NCBI GenBank assembly: GCA_020635055.1 | Contig: JACKAN010000005.1 | Coordinates: 1 to 64,000 of the forward strand | From: Pseudobdellovibrionaceae bacterium | GTDB taxonomy: Bacteria; Bdellovibrionota; Bdellovibrionia; Bdellovibrionales; UBA1609 | Reading direction: 5' to 3' | Length of the DNA: 64,000 nt | Shown here: one piece after another, positions 24,776 through 31,026 of the stretch | Position numbering within the stretch: the first letter of the stretch is position 1 | How the letters are laid out: each line of letters begins with the position of its first letter | Position numbers and translations under genes: made by a program | The notes under the pieces: model-generated | Seen by the model: the letters and a program-made list of their open reading frames with translations, nothing else | Database searches by the model: none | What the model was told of the DNA's origin: nothing

Positions 24776-25822
24776 CTAAATCTTCTGATTATAAAATTCC
24801 AAACGTAATCTTTTCCTTTCTTTGAGATATTCATCGTAGTTGTCATTGTAGGTGTCATTATTTTTTAATAAACACAGAGATATCGAGGCAATCCTTCTAG
24901 CTAAACTTAGCTTAGCTGCTTTGTGATTAATGCCTTTAGCTCTCAAAGCATCGTAATAATCACGAAGAGTACTGTCTGTGCGCAGGGCACTCTCTGCAGC
25001 ACCTATAAAGACATCTCTCAACTCCCTTCTCCCAAAAAATCTTTTGTTACCATATATTTTCCCACCGGATTTCTGTATATGACGAACTAACATACAATAA
25101 CCCCAAAACCGATGCTTGTTTTTAAATCTTGCTGGCTGACATACGATGGCCGCAATAATATTTGCTCGTATCAAATTAATTCCAGGTATAGTTATTAAAT
25201 TGCGAATAGGGCGATATTGTTTTTTATTTTTTGTGAACAAATCTCTATATTTTAATTTTTCACTTTCTAAAAACTCAATCTGATTAAATAACTTCTCCGC
25301 TACAAATTTCGCTGAGGGGTTTTTCAACCTATTTACTAAATCTTTATTTTTATAAAAACTATTTTCACTCGTACTTAACGCCTCAGCTCTAAATAATGAC
25401 TTCAATCTATTTTTAAATCTGACAATCTCTTGAACAATATCTAAGTATCCACTCACCGATACTCTGATTTCGCTCCAATGTGAGGCGTCGTGAAAAACGG
25501 GTTGCAAATGATTAGTTCGTAACTCATGGGCCAAATGAAGAGCATCCCTAAAATCTGTCTTAGCACCTGACTTTTTGGCAACATAGGTAGGGTTACAAAC
25601 TAGAAGCTCATCCACGGTGTCTTTGAGTTGTAAATAAAGCCATTGGGAAATTGTGGACTCCTCAAAGGTAAGTGACCTCACACCATGAACTTTGTTAATT
25701 ACATAAACCAGATTTTTCTCTGAAGTAATAACGGTTTCCCTTAAAACGCAGTCTCCTTGCTCATTAACTACGGCAAAAGTCGAGGTTGTGCTATGGGCAT
25801 CTAATCCTATATAATATTTCAT
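24776..25822 (-). CDS. IS110-family transposase (intact)
   Basis: 348 residues, the family's usual length. The DEDD RuvC-like N-terminus is complete: D8 in YIGLDAHS, E54/E55 in LTFEES, D90 and D93 in GAKTDFRDAL. The C-terminal Tnp_20-like part has LITIPGINLIRANIIAAIV, FKNKHRFWGYCMLV and KRFFGRRELRDVFIGAAESAL. IS110 recombinases insert DNA under guidance of an element-encoded bridge RNA. AAGGAGATGCTTC precedes the ATG. Likely functional. Confidence 0.9.
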   Translation of the reverse strand: MKYYIGLDAHSTTSTFAVVNEQGDCVLRETVITSEKNLVYVINKVHGVRSLTFEESTISQWLYLQLKDTVDELLVCNPTYVAKKSGAKTDFRDALHLAHELRTNHLQPVFHDASHWSEIRVSVSGYLDIVQEIVRFKNRLKSLFRAEALSTSENSFYKNKDLVNRLKNPSAKFVAEKLFNQIEFLESEKLKYRDLFTKNKKQYRPIRNLITIPGINLIRANIIAAIVCQPARFKNKHRFWGYCMLVRHIQKSGGKIYGNKRFFGRRELRDVFIGAAESALRTDSTLRDYYDALRAKGINHKAAKLSLARRIASISLCLLKNNDTYNDNYDEYLKERKRLRLEFYNQKI

Positions 25823-25960
25823 GAAGCATCTCCTTGGTTTGAAGTTTGTTGATACCTAAATTCTACTTCCAACCAATTAATAACGTGACACTTCTAAATA
25901 TTTATAGAATGAAGTCCAGTTGGGAGCCCTTTAGGCGATGCTTCGCTTTCATACATTGTC

Positions 25961-26568
25961 TCCTCTTTTTTCTTTATCCTCGTCGTAATTTGCGAAGTCA
26001 GGTAATCCGCATCGGTAAACCCATCTGCAATCGCCCTTAAAATATTAAGACCCGATTTGCCGAAGACATCTGATACGATTGAGCCATATTTAACGTTACC
26101 ATCCTCAAGAACTTTTTGAACTCGGTTCTTTATACGACCCATATCGGCGACCAAGTTCGTGCGATGGCGGCTCAATAACCGCATTTGTTGAAATTCCTCT
26201 TCAGGGATCATAGAAGGGCGAATCAATCCAAACCGATGAAGCTCCGCCAACCAATGAGAATCGTTCATGTCAGTTTTTCGACCAGGAACGTTTTTCACGT
26301 GGGCAGCTTGAGCTACGGCAAGACGAATGCCCATAGGAGTCCAAACATTATGCACAGGCTTCCAGTACACACCTGTTGACTCCATGGCAACATCTCGAAC
26401 ACCAAGCTCTAAAAGCTTTTGTCCACAAGCCATCAAATCTTCAGTGAATGTGTCGCATTCAAATTGAAGTGCCTCAGGCTCTTGATCAGCTTTCCCTCGT
26501 AGTACAGTAATAGCTAATATTTTTTTGTGAACGTCTACTCCCGCAACATGGGTTCGTAGGGCTTGCAT
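25961..26568 (-). pseudogene. inner IS110 transposase, N-terminal half
   Basis: Start ATG at 26568 after AAAGGAGGAGACA. It has D12 in GVDVHKKILAITVL, E63 in VAMESTGVYWK, D100/D103 in RKTDMNDSHWLAEL (the DEDD site), then EEFQQMRLL ... RIKKKEE. The frame is broken at 25960 by the second element and ends in foreign sequence at 25894. Confidence 0.85.
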
Positions 26569-26875
26569 TGTCTCCTCCTTTTTTGTCCTTGAAAACACCA
26601 GAGAGAGATGGGCGGCACCGTTCAAATCTTCCCCAACGAAGAAAAAGATCTCCATACGACAGTTCTTTAAGCGCCCATCCAGCCAACTTCACTCTCGAAC
26701 TCGACTCCCTCGGTTTGATGCGAAACCTAAGAAGCCCGTCCAATCGAATACCGACCTTTTTACCTGGCAAAAACTGTGATAAAAGATTTTGCGGCTCGCG
26801 CAAAGAATAAGATTGCCGTATTGAAAAAACTACTTACAAACAGAAACAGGGCGCGCGAAGCGCGCTGGGGAATTC
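26569..26875 (-). ncRNA. candidate bridge-RNA region of the inner IS110 copy
   Basis: 307 bp upstream of the transposase start with no gene of its own, in the position (transposase 5' side) where IS110-group elements encode their bridge RNA. It contains several inverted repeats, including a perfect GCGCGC-GAA-GCGCGC hairpin at the very end (26851-26865). The RNA itself is inferred. Confidence 0.45.
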
Positions 26876-26877
26876 AG

Positions 26878-27241
26878 GGATCATAGAAGGGCGAATCAAT
26901 CCAAACCGATGAAGCTCCGCCAACCAATGAGAATCGTTCATGTCAGTTTTTCGACCAGGAACGTTTTTCACGTGGGCAGCTTGAGCTACGGCAAGACGAA
27001 TGCCCATAGGAGTCCAAACATTATGCACAGGCTTCCAGTACACACCTGTTGACTCCATGGCAACATCTCGAACACCAAGCTCTAAAAGCTTTTGTCCACA
27101 AGCCATCAAATCTTCAGTGAATGTGTCGCATTCAAATTGAAGTGCCTCAGGCTCTTGATCAGCTTTCCCTCGTAGTACAGTAATAGCTAATATTTTTTTG
27201 TGAACGTCTACTCCCGCAACATGGGTTCGTAGGGCTTGCAT
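26878..27241 (-). pseudogene. outer IS110 transposase, N-terminal third
   Basis: Identical in protein to residues 1-121 of the inner copy (MQALRTHVAGVDVHKK to RPSMIPE), then cut where the inner element begins. Joined to 22616-23523 it would restore one transposase gene. Confidence 0.85.
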
Positions 27242-27548
27242 TGTCTCCTCCTTTTTTGTCCTTGAAAACACCAGAGAGAGATGGGCGGCACCGTTCAAAT
27301 CTTCCCCAACGAAGAAAAAGATCTCCATACGACAGTTCTTTAAGCGCCCATCCAGCCAACTTCACTCTCGAACTCGACTCCCTCGGTTTGATGCGAAACC
27401 TAAGAAGCCCGTCCAATCGAATACCGACCTTTTTACCTGGCAAAAACTGTGATAAAAGATTTTGCGGCTTGCGCAAAGAATAAGATTGTCGTATTGAAAA
27501 AACTACTTACAAACAGAAACAGGGCGCGCGAAGCGCGCTGGGGAATTC
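27242..27548 (-). ncRNA. candidate bridge-RNA region of the outer IS110 copy
   Basis: Same as 26569-26875 apart from at least two C-to-T differences (27470 and 27489). GCGCGC-GAA-GCGCGC is at 27524-27538. Upstream of the outer transposase start. Confidence 0.45.
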
Positions 27549-27603
27549 AATTCCGTTTTACCATCTTTTTGCAAATCCCCCACAACGATACAGTCAAACA
27601 AAC

Positions 27604-27665
27604 TTCTGTATGAAAGCAAGTTGATTTTGGATAAAGCTATCCATTGCCCCAATATGGGATAAATT
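27604..27665 (+). repeat. stray 62-bp end of the second IS110-family element
   Basis: CTTCTGTATGAAAGCAAG... to ATAAATT matches 24282-24343 with one difference (GGGA for GGGG). Similarity stops abruptly at both sides. Confidence 0.8.
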
Positions 27666-27667
27666 AA

Positions 27668-27722
27668 AGCAGGATAAAGTTCCCATGCTCAAGCAATTGG
27701 AGCTTGATCTTTATGCTGCTTA
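27668..27722. repeat. 55-nt two-level hairpin
   Basis: Outer arms AAGCAG-G-ATAAAG and CTTTAT-G-CTGCTT pair with one mismatch; inside them TCAAGC pairs with GCTTGA around AATTGGA. It begins 2 bp after the stray IS end. Could be a terminator, a REP-like element or the end of a lost mobile element. The remaining DNA to 27920 holds no gene I can support. Confidence 0.55.
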
Positions 27723-27920
27723 ATAATACGTAGATGATTCCATTTGGAATTCTTCCTTTTGTGAATTTCCACCACTACCGGGACGCGGCCGTTCAGATAA
27801 AACCTTTGTTCTTCTGGCTATGAAGGAAAACTCACGACCAAAAAAATTTTTGGCATGGTTTTATCCGCCGTCGTCTATATAATTTTTTTATTTTTCTGAG
27901 CCGTTTGGGTATTTTTATTT

Positions 27921-27955
27921 CGCCACTGCTACAAAGGTTTGTGAAGGCAGTGGCT
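27921..27955 (+). promoter_or_regulatory. 8-bp hairpin in the leader of the small-gene cassette
   Basis: GCCACTGC and GCAGTGGC are perfect inverted repeats about 17 nt apart, ending some 25 nt before the 64-residue gene. Possible leader structure or operator. Confidence 0.4.
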
Positions 27956-27981
27956 AAACAAAGAAAAACCGAGGAGGTTTT

Positions 27982-28176
27982 ATGAAGAAAAAGACAACTC
28001 AACCCAAACAGAGTCCATATAAAAATGAGCTTGTTATTATTGAGCCAATGAAAGTGCGTCTCTCAAAGAAAGGAAATACGGTGATGGTTTTTCTCAATCA
28101 AAAAGCGGTGCTGATGTTTTCTAAAAAATTCTTAGATGCAGTCATCAATCGTAAATATCAAAAGAAAGGGGCCTAA
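27982..28176 (+). CDS. 64-residue basic protein of unknown function
   Basis: GAGGAGG lies 5 nt before ATG. The protein is basic (MKKKTTQPKQSPYKNE) with a central LVIIEPMKVRLSKKGNTVMVFLNQKAVLMF, which looks like a small beta-domain. First of three short genes with good ribosome-binding sites, in the style of plasmid or integrative-element cassettes. Confidence 0.6.
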   Translation: MKKKTTQPKQSPYKNELVIIEPMKVRLSKKGNTVMVFLNQKAVLMFSKKFLDAVINRKYQKKGA

Positions 28177-28186
28177 GGGCCCTTTT
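28166..28186 (+). terminator. hairpin over the stop of the 64-residue gene
   Basis: AAGGGGCC-TAA-GGGCCCTT followed by TTTT (one mismatch); the stop codon is the loop. Probably an intrinsic terminator or attenuator between cassette genes. Confidence 0.55.
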
Positions 28187-28202
28187 CCATTCGGAGGTGG
28201 TT

Positions 28203-28316
28203 ATGAATAGAGAAATTAAATCGCAATACTTCTTTTATTGGAAATATCGCAAACAATTAAAAATCAGTGTTCTCACCATTTTTACTAATTGCGAGTATAT
28301 CTGGGAAGGAGCTTAA
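28203..28316 (+). CDS. 37-residue peptide of unknown function
   Basis: Short gene with TCGGAGGTGG just before ATG. Product MNREIKSQYFFYWKYRKQLK... ending WEGA, basic and aromatic. The stop is 3 nt before the next start; GGAAGGAG at its end serves that gene. Supported by spacing and ribosome-binding sites only. Confidence 0.5.
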   Translation: MNREIKSQYFFYWKYRKQLKISVLTIFTNCEYIWEGA

Positions 28317-28319
28317 TTT

Positions 28320-28582
28320 ATGGACTATCAATTTATTGTAGGAAAACTTTCTGAGGTAATTTGGCATTGCACACTATTGCTGGCGATTGTTGGGCTGACC
28401 AAGATTTTTCTTATCAATTTTTTTCTTTATAAAATCACTATGGCGAAAAAGAGTGAAATCAAATTCACCCGTAGGGAAAATCAGCATCGTATTCTAATTA
28501 CGAAGACAATGCCGAGAAGGTCATTAATATCTATAAAAATTTAGATAATGGCGATGACGAATTTTTTAATAAATCCTCATAG
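28320..28582 (+). CDS. small membrane protein with likely frameshift near its C-terminus
   Basis: From ATG 28320 (GGAAGGAG upstream) the zero frame gives one membrane helix and a basic segment MAKKSEIKFTRRENQ, ending at 28544. Around AGGGAAAATCA (28476-28486) another frame takes over with protein-like sequence SASYSNYEDNAEKVINIYKNLDNGDDEFFNKSS and a stop at 28582. That frame has a TAG just upstream, so it is only reached by a frameshift, either a mutation or programmed slippage. Coordinates cover both parts. Confidence 0.5.
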
Positions 28583-28587
28583 ACAAA

Positions 28588-28617
28588 GGGGGCCGAGAAA
28601 TCAGCCCCTAAATTTTT
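28588..28617 (+). terminator. rho-independent terminator of the cassette
   Basis: GGGGC-10 nt-GCCCC followed by TAAATTTTT, directly after the last cassette frame and abutting the leftward antitoxin stop. Confidence 0.6.
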
Positions 28618-28933
28618 AACTGACCTTTTTAGATTTAGGTTTCACGGACAGATCAAGTCCCAACACATCAAGCATTTTAGAAAGGCTCTCTAATGTGGGG
28701 TTGCCGTTTTCTGATAAAGTTTTATAAAGAGTTTCGCGGTTCAGTTGAGTTTCTTCGGCAAAATTTTTAAACCCACGAGCTTCGGCCACATGACGAAGAG
28801 CCACTAAAATCGCTTTGGGGAAACCTCGGTTTTCTTCAATGGTTGCTCGAACATAATCTGCTTGGGCCTTTTTATTGTCTTTTAAGGACTCAATAACCCA
28901 TTTATCATAAGATCGGCTTGCTTTTTTATTCAT
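28616..28933 (-). CDS. HigA-type antitoxin
   Basis: 105 residues from ATG 28933, overlapping the toxin stop by 8 nt. C-terminal helix-turn-helix: ILVALRHVAEARGFKNFAEETQLNRETLYKTLSENGNPTLESLSKMLDVLGLDLSV, as in addiction-module antidotes (COG3636/HigA-like). The antitoxin gene follows the toxin gene, the order typical of higBA. It would repress its own promoter. Confidence 0.85.
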   Translation of the reverse strand: MNKKASRSYDKWVIESLKDNKKAQADYVRATIEENRGFPKAILVALRHVAEARGFKNFAEETQLNRETLYKTLSENGNPTLESLSKMLDVLGLDLSVKPKSKKVS

Positions 28934-29264
28934 CGTTCTTACTCCTGTAATCGGCCCAATATTCCTTAGCCTTGCGAATATCTTTATCTTGCGAGCTTTT
29001 GTCTCCTCCACACAAAAGGATAATCAGCTCATCACCATCAGCCCCAAAATAAATCCGATACCCTGGGCCAAACTTTAACCTCAATTCGCTAACACCTTCA
29101 CCAACAGGTTTCACATCGCCAAGGTTGCCAGCACTCACACCAGCCAAACGAGCCTGTATCCGCCGAACCGTTGGCGGATCTTTTAGGCTTTTGACCCAAT
29201 CTTCAAACGGTCGTTTTCCGTTCTCAGTTTCATAGATGCGAAGACGATGAGGTTTAACTTCCAC
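28926..29264 (-). CDS. HigB/RelE-superfamily toxin
   Basis: 112 residues, GTG start. The sequence YETENGKRPFEDWVKSL, RRIQARLAGVSAGNLGDVKPVGEGVSELRLKFGPGYRIYFG and IILLCGGDKSSQDKDIRKAKEYW is that of the 'addiction module killer' group of RelE-like mRNA interferases. Followed by its antitoxin. Confidence 0.87.
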   Translation of the reverse strand: MEVKPHRLRIYETENGKRPFEDWVKSLKDPPTVRRIQARLAGVSAGNLGDVKPVGEGVSELRLKFGPGYRIYFGADGDELIILLCGGDKSSQDKDIRKAKEYWADYRSKNDE

Positions 29265-29272
29265 GCCCTTAA

Positions 29273-29290
29273 TGTAGCATATAGACTACA
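29273..29290 (-). promoter_or_regulatory. operator-like inverted repeat before higBA
   Basis: TGTAG-8 nt-CTACA nine bases upstream of the toxin start. On the minus strand it includes TATATGCTACATT, which could be the -10 region. Confidence 0.35.
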
Positions 29291-29451
29291 CGCAAATCAA
29301 GGAAAAAATGGCCCCTATAAAAGGGCCGTGTTTTCGGGGGTTTCGGAGGCAGTCCTGATTCATTCTATACGAGAAAAATGGGTAAATATTTTTGTAATGG
29401 GAAAAATTCTTGTAATAGAAAAATATTTTTTCAATGGGAAGAGGTTTGGAG

Positions 29452-29800
29452 TGCGGTTGCTAAGTTGGACACAATCTTTGTATCAAGTTGAAACAAAAGG
29501 CTTATTAGCAAGGTACCGATATGTACCTAAGGAGATAAGTTTATGTCGAAAAGAAAGCAATACAATTGCAACCAAGTAGAGCGTCGGCAAATTGTAGATG
29601 ATTACTATGCAAAAAAAATTACATCAGCCCAGTTAGCCAGTGAATATTCACTTGATGTCAGCGTCATCCACCGATGGAAATATGAATTGGATCGTCGCAA
29701 AAAAACAGAGAGAAAAGATGAATTATTATCTGATGGTCGAAGTGCTGAAGATGTTAAATATATCATGCAGCTGGAAGAGGAATTATCTGAATATAAAAGG
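29452..29800 (+). mobile_element. IS3-family fragment
   Basis: GCTAAGTTGGACACAAT near 29457 looks like an IS3-type terminal repeat (TGGACA core). It is followed by orfA, which changes abruptly to unrelated sequence around 29800; orfB is absent. Confidence 0.55.
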
Positions 29801-29827
29801 AATGACAGTTATGCTTTTCGCAGATGA
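29543..29827 (+). pseudogene. IS3-family orfA (HTH) truncated
   Basis: AAGGAGATAAGTTT precedes ATG. Residues 1-85 have the orfA helix-turn-helix and leucine-zipper pattern: VERRQIVDDYYAKKITSAQLASEYSLDVSVIHRWKYEL, then MQLEEELSEYK. The last residues (RNDSYAFRR) come from the adjoining permease remnant. OrfB with the DDE site is missing, so no transposition from this copy. Confidence 0.75.
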
Positions 29828-30260
29828 CCCAAAGGCAAACCTGGGGCTTCAACAAACAATCAACCTTTGGGTACCCAACAGTGATCCCGATTGGAAATTG
29901 AGAATGAAGCCAGACGACATCAACGGAGCCCTTTTAGTTGCGACAATTATTCAAAGAAAATGGAATTCAAAAATAAACCTCATTGGATGTGTGAACGACC
30001 TAAAATACAAAGAGAAAGCCCTCGATTATTTGGAAAATGTGAAATCATTAGCTAGGTTGAATTGTCAAACATGGGTTCTCGAAGGTGATTTCGAATCTAA
30101 CTTTAAAGTTGTACCTCAATCGGACTTGGATATTATGGCTATGCCAAAAAAATTTAGTTTTCTCGTATGCAAAACAAATAGTAGAGCTAACGAGATCTGC
30201 AACACTTTTTGTTTGGGACTCAAACAACGAAAACGCATTTTCTTAAATTCAAATAATTAA
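29802..30260 (+). pseudogene. C-terminal domain of an SLC12-type (APC) permease
   Basis: The frame reads MLFADDPKANLGLQQTINLWVPNSDPDWKLRMKPDDINGALLVATIIQRKWNSKINLIGCV ... NSNN. This matches the cytoplasmic C-terminal domain of bacterial NKCC/SLC12-like amino-acid permeases ('..nLglq..INLWv...D..N..LmlllAyil...WkaaiRl..'). The twelve-helix membrane part is gone. AAGGA eight bases before ATG 29811 means the soluble domain might still be made. Confidence 0.55.
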
Positions 30261-30315
30261 AATATTTTTGTATCACTAATTAGAAGAAGATTGGCGATGA
30301 GCGTAAGTTAGCCAG

Positions 30316-30921
30316 TTAAAGCTTTTTAAAAACTGCGGAAACAATTCCATGATTATGAACCCCAACAGGGGGATGATTATCTTGGATTATTTCTTCGTTA
30401 TAGAAGATTTCTAATAAATTTGCCTGTTTTGCCCAGTCACGCAGTTCTCCCAAAGCAAAAAAACTGGCATACGCATTTCGTCGTGGACTCCAAAAAGTAT
30501 TAGGCTCCACTTCTTCCTCATTATCACGTCTAAATCGATTATAGGTTTCGTCCTGAGTAGTAAAACTTTCGATAATTAACAGTCCACCAGGTAATAATCC
30601 ATCTAGAAATTTTGCAAATACAGATTTTTTTTCTGAGAACTTGAGAAATTGCAGAACATTAAGAGCTAGAATCAAATCAAAACGATTTAGTTCAAAGGTT
30701 CGAATATCCGCTTTAAATATGTATTTAGGGAGTTGATCTTCGTATAGATGGTTATCAATTCCAATGGCATCATAACCTTTAGCTCGCAACCATTTTGTAG
30801 CGGTACCATTTGCGCATCCCACATCTATTGCCCGTCCTCCCTTAAACAAGTCGCAATGATTTGATAAAAGCGGAGGGACTTCATAACCAAATGGAGAATC
30901 ACTAATTTTTTCCATGCCCAT
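30316..30921 (-). CDS. class I SAM-dependent methyltransferase
   Basis: 201 residues with motif I DVGCANGTATKWL (33-45), GIDNHLYEDQLPKYIFKADIRTFELNRFDLILALNVLQFL and LLPGGLLIIES, a TehB-like small methyltransferase fold. The substrate cannot be stated. A second ATG two codons in (30915) is equally possible; no clear ribosome-binding site. It lies between the IS3/permease remnants and the histidine kinase. Confidence 0.82.
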   Translation of the reverse strand: MGMEKISDSPFGYEVPPLLSNHCDLFKGGRAIDVGCANGTATKWLRAKGYDAIGIDNHLYEDQLPKYIFKADIRTFELNRFDLILALNVLQFLKFSEKKSVFAKFLDGLLPGGLLIIESFTTQDETYNRFRRDNEEEVEPNTFWSPRRNAYASFFALGELRDWAKQANLLEIFYNEEIIQDNHPPVGVHNHGIVSAVFKKL

Positions 30922-31026
30922 ATAATTACAATTAATTAGATCGTTGTCCAGAAAAGGAATTTGTTGGGTTAAGTCGTAAAGTTTTGACCTACTACAAATT
31001 GAAAATTTAACTGGGGAAAGGCTTAT

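Larger units (their letters stand above)
24282..25960. mobile_element. second IS110-family (IS1111-like) element inserted in the inner IS
   Basis: The segment between the two halves of the inner IS. Its ends are inverted relative to each other (left TTCTGTATGAAAGC; right, read on the minus strand, CAATGTATGAAAGC). It carries one intact transposase gene near its right end and about 490 bp after it. The first 62 bp are repeated at 27604-27665, outside the outer IS, as a stray end of the same element. Confidence 0.7.
22527..27548. mobile_element. IS110-group element nested in a copy of itself, with a second IS110-family element inside
   Basis: Three insertions can be peeled apart. Outer IS (about 1670 bp) is 22527-23523 plus 26876-27548. 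At the joint CTCTTC|AGGGATC an inner copy of the same IS is inserted: 23524-24281 plus 25961-26875. The inner copy is interrupted by a 1.68-kb element (24282-25960) carrying another transposase. The two copies of the IS are nearly identical (bases 22527-23281 repeat at +997, bases 26203-26875 repeat at +673), so the self-insertion is recent. The ends are CCCCAGTAAG and GCTGGGG, which are partly inverted. Confidence 0.85.

Noticed and set aside
26486..27483. 105- and 80-residue ORFs in the IS110 upstream region
   Set aside because: They lie in the non-coding guide-RNA region and appear twice only because the IS is duplicated.
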